From NCBI GenBank assembly GCA_913775715.1, contig CAJYMC010000007.1:1302001-1366000 (forward strand): a stretch of DNA of 64,000 nt, written 5' to 3'. Positions 1 through 10,593 of the stretch are shown here, in pieces. The stretch comes from an uncultured Exiguobacterium sp. GTDB lineage: Bacteria > Bacillota > Bacilli > Exiguobacteriales > Exiguobacteriaceae. Both the position numbers and the translations under genes were made by a program. The notes beneath the pieces are model-generated. The model was given only the letters and a program-made list of their open reading frames with translations, was not told the origin of the DNA and searched no databases. The stretch's first letter is position 1. The number at the start of each line of letters is the position of its first letter.

Positions 1-1913
1 AAGAGGAAGTCTCCAGGAGCAGATGCGCCGAAACGATCGATTCCGATGACTTGTCCTTCTGTTCCTACATATTTGTACCAACCAAGCGAAGCGCCTGCTT
101 CGATCGCGACACGTTTCGTGATGTGTTTCGGAAGAACTGATTCTTTATACTCTGCTGACTGTGCTTCGAATACTTCCCATGACGGAAGCGAAACGACAGC
201 TGCTGATTCACCAAGTTCTTTTTGTGCTTCGACAAGAAGGTGAACTTCTGAACCCGTACCGATCAAGAGCGTATCAGCTTTCGTGACGTCACCAGCGATG
301 ACATAACCACCTTTTTCAGCGCCCTCTGTCGTCGTACCTTCCAGTTCAGGAAGACCTTGACGCGTCAAGACGAGAAGTGTCGGTTTGTCTTTTGCTTGAA
401 CCGCTGTTTTCCATGCTGCGATCGTCTCTTTTCCGTCTGCTGGACGGTAGATCGTGACGTTCGGCATTGCACGGAAGCTCATCAAGTGCTCCACTGGCTC
501 GTGTGTTGGACCATCTTCCCCAACAGCGATCGAGTCATGCGTCAAGACGAAGATTGATGGAAGTCCCATTAATGCTGCTAAACGAACCGCTGGACGGAGG
601 TAATCCGAGAAGACGAAGAATGTAGCGCCGTAAGGAATGACGCCGCCGTGAAGTGCCATACCGTTGACAGCTGCAGCCATTGCGAATTCACGTACTCCGA
701 ACCAGATGTTACGACCGCTTGGGTCGATATCGAAGTCTGCTTCGCCTTTGAGCATCGTGTTGTTCGATCCTGCAAGGTCAGCTGAACCACCGAACAATGT
801 CGGAACGTTCTTCGCAAGACCGTTCAAGACTTCACCACTCGTTTGGCGTGTTGCTTTTTTCGATGACAAGTCGTACGTCGGAAGATCTGCTTCCCAGTTG
901 CTTGGCAATTCGTTTGCGATCGCGCGAACGAGTTCAGCATGCAATTCTGGATGCGCTGCTTCGTATTGTTTCATCGTCTCGTTCCATGCGTCTTCTGCAG
1001 AAGCACCACGTTGGACGATCCGCTCGTCAAACAATGACTTAACTTCTTCAGGCACGTAGAACTCTTCGTGATCCCAAACGTAGCTTGCTTTCGTTAATTT
1101 GATTTCCGCTTCACCGAGTGGTGCACCGTGAGAAGCCGATTTACCTGATTTGTTCGGTGAACCGAAACCGATGACTGTCTTGACTTCGATCAATGTTGGT
1201 TTTGTCGTCTCTGCTTGTGCCGCCGCGATCGCTTTCGAAATCGAATCGATATCCGTTCCGTCTTCTACGCGAATGACTTGCCAGTTGTACGCTTCGAAGC
1301 GCTTCTGGACGTTTTCAGAGAATGATTTATCGAGATCGCCGTCAAGTGAGATATCGTTTGAATCGTACAATACGACCAATTTACCAAGACCAAGGTGACC
1401 TGCGAGTGAAGCCGCCTCAGCTGAGACACCTTCCATTAAGTCTCCATCTCCACAAATTCCGTATGTGAAGTGATCGACGACGTTGAGCTCGTCACGGTTG
1501 TATTTTGCTTCAAGATGACGTTCTGCCATCGCCATACCAACTGCCATTGCGATCCCTTGACCAAGTGGACCTGTTGTCGCATCTACACCAGCCGTGTGAC
1601 GGTATTCCGGGTGACCTGGTGTTTTTGATCCCCATTGACGGAATGATTTAAGATCATCCATTGATAGATCATATCCCGATAAGTGGAGGAGTGAGTAGAG
1701 AAGCATCGAACCGTGTCCGGCTGAAAGTACAAAACGGTCGCGGTTGAACCATTCTGGATTTTTAGGGTTGTGGTTCATATGATCCGCCCAAAGCGAGAAT
1801 GCCATCGGTGCTGCTCCCATTGGCATACCTGGGTGACCCGAATTCGCCTTTTGTACGGCATCAATCGATAAGGTACGAATCGTATTAATTGCTAATTGTT
1901 CTACTGTCGTCAT
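1..1913 (-). CDS. tkt: Transketolase (3' end outside window)
   Basis: Thiamine-diphosphate enzyme of the non-oxidative pentose phosphate pathway; it moves two-carbon ketol units between sugar phosphates in the cytosol. About 637 residues are present and roughly 27 at the C-terminus are cut off by the window edge. The N-terminus has the family signature [20 protein letters not shown]; the ThDP/metal site appears as GDGDLMEG followed by a downstream N. The order tkt, ynzC, yneB, yneA, lexA matches Bacillus. The ATG at 1913 is chosen by homology. In-frame TTG (1922) and ATG (1931) lie upstream, and the purine-rich AGAGAGAGG is better spaced for the TTG, so the true start may be three codons earlier. 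Confidence 0.96.
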   Translation of the reverse strand, partial: MTTVEQLAINTIRTLSIDAVQKANSGHPGMPMGAAPMAFSLWADHMNHNPKNPEWFNRDRFVLSAGHGSMLLYSLLHLSGYDLSMDDLKSFRQWGSKTPGHPEYRHTAGVDATTGPLGQGIAMAVGMAMAERHLEAKYNRDELNVVDHFTYGICGDGDLMEGVSAEAASLAGHLGLGKLVVLYDSNDISLDGDLDKSFSENVQKRFEAYNWQVIRVEDGTDIDSISKAIAAAQAETTKPTLIEVKTVIGFGSPNKSGKSASHGAPLGEAEIKLTKASYVWDHEEFYVPEEVKSLFDERIVQRGASAEDAWNETMKQYEAAHPELHAELVRAIANELPSNWEADLPTYDLSSKKATRQTSGEVLNGLAKNVPTLFGGSADLAGSNNTMLKGEADFDIDPSGRNIWFGVREFAMAAAVNGMALHGGVIPYGATFFVFSDYLRPAVRLAALMGLPSIFVLTHDSIAVGEDGPTHEPVEHLMSFRAMPNVTIYRPADGKETIAAWKTAVQAKDKPTLLVLTRQGLPELEGTTTEGAEKGGYVIAGDVTKADTLLIGTGSEVHLLVEAQKELGESAAVVSLPSWEVFEAQSAEYKESVLPKHITKRVAIEAGASLGWYKYVGTEGQVIGIDRFGASAPGDFL

Positions 1914-1959
1914 GTTCGTCAAAACAATCATCCTCTCTCTTTTTCACAAATTCCTACTC

Positions 1960-1988
1960 ATTTTAGCACACTCTTAAATGTGATACAA
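1960..1988 (-). promoter_or_regulatory. Predicted sigma-A promoter of tkt
   Basis: On the minus strand a TTGTAT (-35, 1988 to 1983) is followed after 17 bases by TAAAAT (-10, 1965 to 1960), about 45 bases upstream of the start codon. The rest of the 1914-2186 gap shows only the upstream gene's terminator. Confidence 0.6.
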
Positions 1989-2131
1989 CTTTTCTAAATA
2001 GTATGTCACATTAAAATGAATGCGCTATCTATAGCCGTTCTATCGACTCATACAGGATGCATGAATTGATGAAAGATCGTTATTAAGATGTATTGCTATC
2101 GTGCAATGTTTCCTCATCTAACCACTCCAAC

Positions 2132-2164
2132 AAAAAGGAGGTCCACCTGACGGAGACCTCCTTT
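2132..2164 (-). terminator. Intrinsic terminator after ynzC
   Basis: A ten-base stem (2134-2143 with 2155-2164) and an 11-base loop, followed on the minus strand by a U run (2132-2136). Confidence 0.8.
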
Positions 2165-2186
2165 CTTCTATAGAAGAAATAAACGA

Positions 2187-2423
2187 TTATTGTTTATTCC
2201 GTTCTTCTTCTTGTGCTTGCTTCAATTTTTCTGGTGTTACGTCTGTTCCTTCTTCATCGACGATCTTCATGCCCATGAGTTGGTTTTTGAACGATCCACG
2301 GAATGCTGCGAGATACGCAGCACGTAGCTCTTTTTGTTCTGCTGTTTCTGCTTCCGATAACGGCTCGACTTTCGATTTATTCGCTAATGCATTGATTCGA
2401 TCTAATTGTTCTTGTGATAACAT
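2187..2423 (-). CDS. ynzC: DUF896 / UPF0291 family protein (YnzC-like)
   Basis: A 78-residue, highly charged cytosolic protein with the DUF896 pattern LDRINALANKSK near the N-terminus and a helix rich in Lys and Glu afterwards. The B. subtilis homologue YnzC lies at the same place beside the lexA-yneA-yneB SOS genes. Its molecular role is not established. The start has a good upstream AAAGAGGG. It is separated from yneB by a terminator and from tkt by another, so it is probably monocistronic here. Confidence 0.9.
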   Translation of the reverse strand: MLSQEQLDRINALANKSKVEPLSEAETAEQKELRAAYLAAFRGSFKNQLMGMKIVDEEGTDVTPEKLKQAQEEERNKQ

Positions 2424-2491
2424 GGAATCCCTCTTTCTCTATGACTCAAACTTGAGTAGTTCAATTGTATTCTTACTGTAAAAGAGCTTAC

Positions 2492-2535
2492 AAAAAAAAG
2501 CAAGTTAACCGTGTCAGTCGACAGGTTACTTGCTT
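2492..2535 (-). terminator. Intrinsic terminator after yneB
   Basis: Stem AAGCAAGT...ACC (2498-2510) with GGTTACTTGCTT (2524-2535), one bulge, then eight U on the minus strand (2492-2499). Confidence 0.85.
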
Positions 2536-2536
2536 C

Positions 2537-3196
<660 letters not shown>

Positions 3197-3235
3197 TCAC
3201 ATCCCTGTTCGTTCTTTCACAACTTTTCCATTTTG

Positions 3236-3526
3236 TCATTGTTGTGCGATTGGTACAACGATTTTGCTTTTTGAGATGACGTGTTTTGTTTCAACATCAT
3301 TATTTTTAATCAACCAATTGACGTACTCTTCATCTGACATCGAACCATCATTGTAGACTTCAGCGATTTGTTCGACTGTAGCGTTCTCATCGACCGTAAC
3401 GGAAGCTGTCATCAATTGCGCCACTTTTTCATCCGGGCGTGGTGTGAGTAAAAAGATCACGAAGGCAATACTTAAGGCATAGAAGAGAATTGAAAAAGCA
3501 TGAGTACGAATCGTATGAATCATCAT
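3236..3526 (-). CDS. yneA: SOS cell-division suppressor, YneA-like
   Basis: A 96-residue protein with one N-terminal membrane segment (about residues 10-28, FSILFYALSIAFVIFLL) followed by an extracytoplasmic part resembling a divergent LysM domain (TVEQIAEVYND...VPIAQQ). In B. subtilis YneA delays septation during the SOS response. The start MMIHT is chosen because GGAGGG lies five bases upstream; longer readings would run into the LexA boxes. Divergent from lexA and followed after 45 bases by yneB. Identity rests on position, topology and size, since sequence is weakly conserved in this family. Confidence 0.82.
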   Translation of the reverse strand: MMIHTIRTHAFSILFYALSIAFVIFLLTPRPDEKVAQLMTASVTVDENATVEQIAEVYNDGSMSDEEYVNWLIKNNDVETKHVISKSKIVVPIAQQ

Positions 3527-3572
3527 GAATCCCTCCAAATATGAAATGAATGAGTTAGAATAAATGTTCTCG

Positions 3573-3584
3573 GAACAATTGTTC
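3573..3584. promoter_or_regulatory. LexA box 1
   Basis: Perfect dyad GAAC-AATT-GTTC, flanked by CG and CG as in the Bacillus SOS box CGAAC-N4-GTTCG. It is the box nearest yneA. Confidence 0.88.
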
Positions 3585-3604
3585 GCATAACTCATAATAA
3601 ACAC

Positions 3605-3616
3605 AGAACCCGTGTT
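3605..3616. promoter_or_regulatory. LexA box 2
   Basis: GAAC-CCGT-GTTC followed by G, in the middle of the lexA-yneA divergent region. Confidence 0.85.
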
Positions 3617-3633
3617 CGGTCAACACAAAATGT

Positions 3634-3645
3634 CGAACAATTGTT
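3634..3645. promoter_or_regulatory. LexA box 3
   Basis: C-GAAC-AATT-GTTT-G, one mismatch to the consensus; it overlaps the predicted -35 of lexA. Confidence 0.8.
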
Positions 3646-3673
3646 TGTACGCTCATTTGTTCTATGTTATAGT
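3644..3673 (+). promoter_or_regulatory. Predicted lexA promoter
   Basis: TTGTAC (3644-3649), 18-base spacer, TATAGT (3668-3673). LexA box 3 covers the first bases of the -35, consistent with autorepression. Confidence 0.6.
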
Positions 3674-3734
3674 GAATCTAGAAACATATATTCTTACATT
3701 TCAAACTTCAATCCAGAAAGAGGTGGCAATTCGT

Positions 3735-4349
3735 ATGCGGAAAATGTCTAAGCGCCAACAAGAGATTCTCGACTACATCGTCTCTGAAGTGAAACTGAAG
3801 GGGTATCCACCATCAGTTCGTGAAATCGGAGAAGCAGTCGGACTCGCGTCTAGCTCGACGGTACACGGTCATTTGGATCGACTCGAGAAACGGGGAATGA
3901 TTCGCCGTGACCCGACGAAACCACGTGCGATTGAGATATTGCTTGATAAGCCTGAAGAAATCACGGAAGCCATTGTCCATGTTCCCGTCATCGGGAAAGT
4001 CACAGCGGGCCTTCCGATTACAGCGATTGAAAATATCGAAGAACAGTTCCCGCTTCCTGCACATTATGTAGGAAATGAAACAGTCTTCATGTTGACGATC
4101 GATGGTGAATCGATGATTAACGCAGGTATTCTTGACGGCGATCGTGTCATCGTACGCCAACAAAACACAGCAGAAAACGGAGAAATCGTCGTAGCTATGA
4201 CCGAAGATAGCGAAGCGACGGTGAAACGGTTCTTCTTAGAAGATCAACAGGTACGTCTACAACCAGAAAATGACTCGATGGATCCGATGTATTTCGATAA
4301 TGTCTCCATTCTTGGTAAGGTAATCGGCGTGTATCGGACGATTCATTGA
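3735..4349 (+). CDS. lexA: SOS repressor LexA
   Basis: Repressor of the SOS regulon that self-cleaves when RecA filaments form. 204 residues, close to the 205 of B. subtilis LexA. Residues 1-65 are the winged helix domain ([34 protein letters not shown]). The cleavage site is Ala91-Gly92 (KVTAGLP), the serine is Ser126 in DGESM and the lysine is Lys164 in ATVKRFF, so all self-cleavage residues are present. ATG 3735 is chosen for the AGAGGTGG upstream; a longer in-frame ATG at 3612 would lie inside LexA box 2. Divergent from the SOS gene yneA. Confidence 0.98.
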   Translation: MRKMSKRQQEILDYIVSEVKLKGYPPSVREIGEAVGLASSSTVHGHLDRLEKRGMIRRDPTKPRAIEILLDKPEEITEAIVHVPVIGKVTAGLPITAIENIEEQFPLPAHYVGNETVFMLTIDGESMINAGILDGDRVIVRQQNTAENGEIVVAMTEDSEATVKRFFLEDQQVRLQPENDSMDPMYFDNVSILGKVIGVYRTIH

Positions 4350-4355
4350 CGGAGG

Positions 4356-4379
4356 GACCAGTTACGACTGGTCTTTTTT
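4356..4379 (+). terminator. Terminator-like hairpin between lexA and the DUF2227 gene
   Basis: Seven-base stem GACCAGT (4356-4362) with ACTGGTC (4367-4373), loop TACG, followed by TTTTTT. It begins inside a GGAGGG and its U run ends one base before the ATG of the next gene, so it separates that gene from its only visible ribosome binding site. Confidence 0.8.
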
Positions 4380-4380
4380 C

Positions 4381-4851
4381 ATGCCTTCAGGAAATGTACA
4401 TGATACCGTCAATACCGTCGCATTGACGGGTTACGTTGCGTATTCGGTCGCAACGCAACAAACGGATTGGTTACCGACCGCCATCGGCATCGCTGTCGGT
4501 ACCCTTTGGTTGTCACCCGACCTCGATTTAAAATCAGAACCCTATTATCGTTTCGGACCATTTCGAGTTCTGTGGATGCCGTATGTCAAGATCATGCCCC
4601 ATCGCTCAATTTGGTCACACGGATTGATCATCGGGGATGTCATTCGACTCCTTTATAGCGCTGCACTTGTGATCCCCTTATTATTTCTCAGCTTGTATTT
4701 TCAAATCATCGCGTCAGAGACCATCGATTCTTGGTTCGCTTCCCTGCCTGCGTTTGTCATCGGCATCATGGTAGCGAGTACGATTCATATTCTACTAGAT
4801 TATTCCAGCAGTTGGTTTCGACCTAAAAAAAGAAAAAAGCGTCGTCGTTAA
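4381..4851 (+). CDS. DUF2227 family metal-binding-type membrane protein
   Basis: A 156-residue protein opening with MPSGNVHD, the PSGxxHD start of the DUF2227 family, plus SPDLDL, PHRSIWSHG and HILLDYSSS, a set of His and Asp residues resembling the metal ligands of membrane hydrolases. Hydrophobic stretches near 32-45, 88-108 and 118-138 suggest two to four membrane segments; the tail is basic (KKRKKRRR). The start is fixed by family homology. The only Shine-Dalgarno (GGAGG, 4351-4355) is about 25 bases away and is followed directly by a terminator-like hairpin. Function unknown; probably co-transcribed by readthrough from lexA. Confidence 0.75.
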   Translation: MPSGNVHDTVNTVALTGYVAYSVATQQTDWLPTAIGIAVGTLWLSPDLDLKSEPYYRFGPFRVLWMPYVKIMPHRSIWSHGLIIGDVIRLLYSAALVIPLLFLSLYFQIIASETIDSWFASLPAFVIGIMVASTIHILLDYSSSWFRPKKRKKRRR

Positions 4852-4891
4852 CACCTCTTTTGCTTGCTTGCAGGCAAGACGAGGTGTTTTC
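4851..4891 (+). terminator. Intrinsic terminator after the DUF2227 gene
   Basis: ACACCTC (4851-4857) pairs with GAGGTGT (4881-4887), with an inner TTGC/GCAA stem, then TTTTC. It overlaps the stop codon. Confidence 0.8.
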
Positions 4892-4961
4892 TTATCCACT
4901 TTTTCGTATCTTTAAACATCAAAATAAAAAATTTCCATTCCTATATTTCAATTATATGTAT

Positions 4962-4975
4962 TGAAAACGTTCTCA
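4962..4975 (+). promoter_or_regulatory. cre site (CcpA operator) of glpF-glpK
   Basis: TGAAAACGTTCTCA matches the CcpA consensus TGWAANCGNTNWCA at every position. It lies 63 bases upstream of glpF, near the likely promoter, consistent with carbon catabolite repression of glycerol use. Confidence 0.85.
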
Positions 4976-4989
4976 AATCGGAGTAATTT

Positions 4990-5015
4990 AAAGTAGAAAG
5001 ACCATTATCTGCTTT
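4990..5015 (+). promoter_or_regulatory. Leader hairpin before glpF
   Basis: AAAGTAGA (4990-4997) pairs with TCTGCTTT (5008-5015), eight pairs including one G-U, with a 10-base loop. No U run follows. B. subtilis glp leaders are controlled by GlpP-dependent antitermination, but no clear terminator is present here, so the role is open. Confidence 0.35.
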
Positions 5016-5037
5016 AATCCAAAGGGAGGGTTTTTGC

Positions 5038-5739
5038 ATGAATAACTTTGTACTAGAAATGATCGGTACGATGATCCTCATTCTGCTCGGGGATGGTGTC
5101 GTCGCCGGTGTCGTCTTGAAAAAGACGAAGTCGGAAAACAGCGGATGGATCGTCATCACGTTCGCTTGGGGTCTTGCCGTCATGACAGCAGCATTCGTCG
5201 CTGCTGAGAGTGGTGCGCACTTGAACCCAGCTTTAACGATTGCACTTGCTTTGAACTCTGATTTACCATGGGCAGACGTTCCTGTCTACATTGCCGGACA
5301 ACTTGTCGGAGCTTTCATCGGCGCCATTCTCGTTTGGCTTCATTACATGAAACATTTTGAAGCGACTGATGATCAAGCTGCAAAACTTGGTGTGTTCGCA
5401 ACGGGTCCAGCAATTCGTCATACACCGTCGAACTTGATTTCTGAAATCATCGGGACATTCGTTCTCGTCTTCGGAATCTTGGCACTCGGTTTAACGACAT
5501 TTGGTGATGGCTTAAAACCACTCATCGTCGGTTTACTCGTCGTCGTCATCGGTCTATCGCTTGGTGGTACAACAGGGTACGCCATCAACCCAGCCCGTGA
5601 CCTTGGACCGCGTATCGCGCATGCCATTCTACCGATTCCGAATAAAGGTTCCTCTGACTGGGGCTACTCATGGATTCCAGTCGTCGGTCCAATCATCGGT
5701 GGAGCGCTTGCCGTGTTCATCTATCAATTGATCTACTAA
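5038..5739 (+). CDS. glpF: Glycerol uptake facilitator (aquaglyceroporin)
   Basis: A 233-residue MIP-family channel letting glycerol diffuse through the cytoplasmic membrane. Six membrane segments and the two half-helix motifs are visible: [11 protein letters not shown] in the first half and [11 protein letters not shown] in the second; the Asp after the second NPAR is typical of glycerol facilitators rather than water channels. Strong Shine-Dalgarno AAGGGAGGG. Upstream are a perfect cre site and a leader hairpin; glpK follows after 46 bases, so transport and phosphorylation are co-expressed. Confidence 0.97.
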   Translation: MNNFVLEMIGTMILILLGDGVVAGVVLKKTKSENSGWIVITFAWGLAVMTAAFVAAESGAHLNPALTIALALNSDLPWADVPVYIAGQLVGAFIGAILVWLHYMKHFEATDDQAAKLGVFATGPAIRHTPSNLISEIIGTFVLVFGILALGLTTFGDGLKPLIVGLLVVVIGLSLGGTTGYAINPARDLGPRIAHAILPIPNKGSSDWGYSWIPVVGPIIGGALAVFIYQLIY

Positions 5740-5758
5740 TAAGATCACGTTTCACTAA

Positions 5759-7288
<1,530 letters not shown>

Positions 7289-7295
7289 GACAATT

Positions 7296-7329
7296 AACCC
7301 GGTCCCTTTTGCAGAGGGACCGGGTTTTT
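7296..7329 (+). terminator. Intrinsic terminator after glpK
   Basis: Twelve-base stem AACCCGGTCCCT with AGGGACCGGGTT (7296-7307, 7315-7326), then a U run. Confidence 0.92.
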
Positions 7330-7344
7330 GATATCCGATGGTAT

Positions 7345-7382
7345 AAAAAAAGCCCTCTTGGCTTTATTGCAAAGAGGGCTTT
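7345..7382 (-). terminator. Intrinsic terminator after dhaM
   Basis: Eleven-base stem AAAGCCCTCTT (7349-7359) with AAGAGGGCTTT (7372-7382); the minus-strand U run is at 7345-7350. Confidence 0.9.
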
Positions 7383-7388
7383 CATCAA

Positions 7389-7757
7389 TTATTTACCGAA
7401 TTCTTTTTTCAATCCGTCTTCAATCTCGTCAACGGATTTGGATTGACCGCTTAGGACTGCCGCTAAAAACGCACCTTCGACGAGTGGTGCATCGATAAAC
7501 CGAACCGTCCGTTCGCCACTGTATAGTTCAAGTGCCAGTTCCGTGTTCATCGTCGCAGAACCGATATCCGTTAAGACGACTCCATCATCGTCTAGCGTAT
7601 TCAGTGTTTCTTCGATTCGCGTCGCGTCCGTTCCAATGCTACCGTCTTCAAGACCGGCTGCTATTAAGACCGTCGTATCCGGCGCCATTTCTGCCAACAG
7701 TTCCTTTAGCCCAGTGGCAAGTTTTTCACTATGGGAAACGAGTACAAGATTAACCAT
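7389..7757 (-). CDS. dhaM: Dihydroxyacetone kinase phosphotransfer subunit DhaM
   Basis: EIIA-mannose-like protein of 122 residues that passes phosphate from HPr to the ADP bound on DhaL. It starts MVNLVLVSHSEKLA; His9 is the phosphorylated histidine. The conserved GVVLTDIGSATMN segment follows. Only the EIIA-like domain is present, unlike the three-domain DhaM of E. coli, as is usual in Gram-positives. The start after GGAGG is preferred to an upstream ATG that would run 129 bases into dhaL. It overlaps dhaL by 8 bases and ends the operon. Confidence 0.94.
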   Translation of the reverse strand: MVNLVLVSHSEKLATGLKELLAEMAPDTTVLIAAGLEDGSIGTDATRIEETLNTLDDDGVVLTDIGSATMNTELALELYSGERTVRFIDAPLVEGAFLAAVLSGQSKSVDEIEDGLKKEFGK

Positions 7758-8352
7758 GAAGCACCTCCGCGATTTCGCCGAGCAACAATGCACTCGATAG
7801 ACTACCTGGATCTTGGACGCCTTCCGTCGCTTCACCGAAGTAAGACGCGCGTCCTTTCGTTGCGATGCGCGCTTTCGTATCAGCAAGCGCTTGATCGATT
7901 GCCGCTTTCAAATCCCCTTCTTGCGAAAGCGCCTCTTGGAACGGTGTCCAGATATCGACCATCGTCTTTTGACCAAATTCCGATTTCCCACGAGATTTAA
8001 TACCTTCCGTCGCTTCATGGAAAGCATCCGCAAGTTCTGCACCTTCGACTTCTGTTTTTCCTTTGAACGCACCAGCGAACTTAACGAAGGCCGTGCCGTA
8101 CAAAGGACCGGATGCTCCACCGACCGTCTTGATTAGCGTCATCCCGACTTCTTTCGATAGAGCCCCTAAGTCCTCATATTCACCATGTTCTTCTAACGTC
8201 TTTTGGACTGCTTGAAAGCCGCGTGACATATTGATCCCGTGGTCCCCGTCACCGATTTCCCGGTCAAGGTCCGTCAATTCATCCTTGTGCTGTTCAATCT
8301 GTTCCGCTGCTTTGATAAGTGCGCTTCGCAACTGTTCCGTCGTCAACTTCAT
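7750..8352 (-). CDS. dhaL: Dihydroxyacetone kinase ADP-binding subunit DhaL
   Basis: A 200-residue all-helical subunit carrying tightly bound ADP-Mg, which is phosphorylated in place by DhaM. The Mg/nucleotide motif LDREIGDGDHGINMSRGF (about 26-43) and the VGGASGPLYGTAF glycine loop are intact. It lies 24 bases after dhaK and overlaps dhaM, so the three subunits should be made together. Confidence 0.96.
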   Translation of the reverse strand: MKLTTEQLRSALIKAAEQIEQHKDELTDLDREIGDGDHGINMSRGFQAVQKTLEEHGEYEDLGALSKEVGMTLIKTVGGASGPLYGTAFVKFAGAFKGKTEVEGAELADAFHEATEGIKSRGKSEFGQKTMVDIWTPFQEALSQEGDLKAAIDQALADTKARIATKGRASYFGEATEGVQDPGSLSSALLLGEIAEVLHG

Positions 8353-8376
8353 CTTTGTACACCCCGTTTATCTAAA

Positions 8377-9345
8377 TTAGAATCCAATCGCTTTCGTTTC
8401 TGCATCGAGATAACCGAGCAGTTCATTATCTACTGGTAAGAGCGTGATTGAGAATCCGTGCATCTCGAGCGACGTCATATAGTTTCCGACGAACGAACGG
8501 GCAATCTCGTAACCATGTGCCTGAAGTTCTTCCGCGACGTATTTATACGTGATATACAGTTCGGATTCTGGTGTTCCACCCATCCCATTCACCATGACGG
8601 CGACTTTTTTGTCTGGTACCTCTTTCGTCAGACGATCGAGCAACTCTTTGACGATCGCATCAACGGAAGCGACAGCTTTTCGTTCGAGTCCTTTTTCGCC
8701 ATGAATCCCGATTCCGATTTCCATCTCGTCATCATGCAATTCAAAGCCTGGCTTGCCACTCTCCGGCATGTAACATGGCGAGAGTGCCATTCCGATCGAG
8801 CGAACGCCCTTGATTACTTTTTCAGCAACTGCCTTGACTTCACTCAGTGATTTCCCTTCTGCAGCCGCAGCTCCGGCAATCTTATGGACGAAGACCGTTC
8901 CCGCAACACCACGACGATCCTCTTCCTTTTTGATCGCGATGTCATCATTGACGATGACCGTGTCGACTTCGATGTCCTCGAGTTCAGCGAGTTCCTTCGC
9001 CATATCGAAGTTCATGACATCACCCGAGTAGTTCTTGACGACAAGGAGGACACCTTTTCCACCATGGGCTGCCTTGATACCTTCAAGCACCATGTCCGGT
9101 GTCGGTGACGTAAAGACTTCCCCACAAACAGCCGCTGCAAGCATACCGTCACCAACGAATCCAGCGTGCGCCGGTTCATGCCCACTTCCCCCACCAGAAA
9201 CGAGTCCGACTTTTCCATCGAGCGGTACTTTCCGCGCGACGACATTTACCCCTTCGACCTTTTTATACAAATCAGGGTGAGCTAATACGAGTCCGTCGAC
9301 CATGTCTGAAACGAACCGGTTTGAATCTTTCATTAATTTGTGCAT
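8377..9345 (-). CDS. dhaK: Dihydroxyacetone kinase substrate-binding subunit DhaK
   Basis: Binds dihydroxyacetone covalently and receives phosphate from DhaL to give dihydroxyacetone phosphate. 322 residues. The glycine loop GGGSGHEPAHAG contains His56, and His215 in GIGIHGEKGLE is the expected residue forming the hemiaminal with substrate. Start MHKLMKDS chosen because AAAGGAGC lies seven bases upstream; longer readings have no ribosome binding site. First gene of dhaK-dhaL-dhaM, convergent with glpF-glpK, so two C3-polyol entry routes lie side by side. Confidence 0.96.
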   Translation of the reverse strand: MHKLMKDSNRFVSDMVDGLVLAHPDLYKKVEGVNVVARKVPLDGKVGLVSGGGSGHEPAHAGFVGDGMLAAAVCGEVFTSPTPDMVLEGIKAAHGGKGVLLVVKNYSGDVMNFDMAKELAELEDIEVDTVIVNDDIAIKKEEDRRGVAGTVFVHKIAGAAAAEGKSLSEVKAVAEKVIKGVRSIGMALSPCYMPESGKPGFELHDDEMEIGIGIHGEKGLERKAVASVDAIVKELLDRLTKEVPDKKVAVMVNGMGGTPESELYITYKYVAEELQAHGYEIARSFVGNYMTSLEMHGFSITLLPVDNELLGYLDAETKAIGF

Positions 9346-9499
9346 GAAAAACGCTCCTTTACCTAACTGATTTTGCCGTACCACTTAGTCTTTACCACCA
9401 AATCAAGTCGAATATGTCGAAAAAAATGATGAAAATATTGACCAGTTGGTGACGATATTCCGCATGAGTGCTATGCTCTTAAAAAAGAGGAGGATTCGA

Positions 9500-10201
9500 A
9501 TGTCATCAGCCTTTCAAGCAGGTGTCCGTGCCTGTCTACCCACTGTCCTCGGATATATTGGCATCGGCTTCTCAGCCGGGATCGTTGGTCGTGCCTCCGG
9601 CTTATCCCCTCTTGAAGTCGGATTCATGTCCGTCTTCATCTATGCCGGCGCCGCTCAGTTCATCATCACGAGTCTCTTACTATTAAATAGTCCTGCTTCT
9701 GCCATCATTCTGACGACGTTCATCGTCAATCTCAGGCACTTATTAATGAGTCTGACGCTTGCGCCGCATGTTGAGACACGTCACCTCCGCGACCGCCTCG
9801 GTACCGGAACGCTACTGACGGATGAGTCGTTCGCTGTCGCGATGAACACTGCCCAAAAAGAGAAGCTCTCCCCGTCCTTCATGAATGGCTTGAATCTGAC
9901 AGCTTACTTTAGTTGGATCGTCGCAACCGTACTCGGCGCCCTTGTCGGCAGCTGGTTCCCAGATCCCGAGCGCTTCGGTCTCGATTTTGCCCTGACAGCG
10001 ATGTTCATCGGCTTATTGTACTTACAGTTTGAAGGGGAACGTTCCCGTATTGCCGTGAATAGTTTTCTTTTACTGATTGTCTTACTATTGCTTTACATAA
10101 CCATGCGCTACTTTTCTCCAGAAGTCGCCGTTCTTTGCGCGACGCTCGGTGGTGCAAGTATAGGAGTCGTGATCACACGATGGAAATCCGCCCAGAATTA
10201 A
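9500..10201 (+). CDS. azlC: AzlC family branched-chain amino acid exporter, large subunit
   Basis: A 233-residue membrane protein of the LIV-E family. It shows the characteristic start (LPTVLGYIGIGFSAGIVGRASGLS), the FIYAGAAQFI segment and NLRHLLMS. About seven membrane segments. Works with the small AzlD protein to export branched-chain amino acids or analogues. ATG at 9500 has AGAGGAGGA upstream; an upstream in-frame ATG at 9446 lacks one. azlD overlaps the 3' end. Confidence 0.93.
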   Translation: MSSAFQAGVRACLPTVLGYIGIGFSAGIVGRASGLSPLEVGFMSVFIYAGAAQFIITSLLLLNSPASAIILTTFIVNLRHLLMSLTLAPHVETRHLRDRLGTGTLLTDESFAVAMNTAQKEKLSPSFMNGLNLTAYFSWIVATVLGALVGSWFPDPERFGLDFALTAMFIGLLYLQFEGERSRIAVNSFLLLIVLLLLYITMRYFSPEVAVLCATLGGASIGVVITRWKSAQN

Positions 10202-10506
10202 TTGCTCTTTTTTTAGCTTGTGGACTCGTCACATGGATTCCACGCGTCTTACCGTTTCTCGTCCTTCATGGACTGACGTTACCGCGTCTTGTAACAGAAT
10301 GGCTCTCGTTCATTCCGATTTGCCTGCTTGGAGCCCTCTTTTTTCAGAATCTCCTCATCGCTCAAGATGAGGCATTTCCGACGGTTTCGACGCTTCATGT
10401 CTTTGCTGCCCTACCAACGATGGCGGTCGCGGTTTTCAGTAAAAGTTTATCCTGGACGGTCGTGACTGGTGTCGTCACCATGGCGTTTCTACGATTATAT
10501 CTATAA
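10180..10506 (+). CDS. azlD: AzlD family branched-chain amino acid exporter, small subunit
   Basis: A 108-residue membrane protein with three to four membrane segments and the AzlD pattern TWIPRVLPFLVL, typical of the partner of AzlC. ATG 10180 overlaps azlC by 22 bases, indicating translational coupling; an AGGAG lies about 13 bases upstream. A longer reading from 10135 would add a charged N-terminus foreign to the family. Confidence 0.92.
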   Translation: MEIRPELIALFLACGLVTWIPRVLPFLVLHGLTLPRLVTEWLSFIPICLLGALFFQNLLIAQDEAFPTVSTLHVFAALPTMAVAVFSKSLSWTVVTGVVTMAFLRLYL

Positions 10507-10593
10507 GCAAGTCATTCTTCTTTAGTCTATTTCGATGCATCTTTTGTGTAATCCTTAATATAGAAATAAATGGATGGTGAAGGAGGTCTTGAT

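Noticed and set aside
3612-3734. N-terminal extension of LexA by 41 residues
   Set aside because: It would translate the LexA operators and promoter; ATG 3735 has the Shine-Dalgarno and matches family length.
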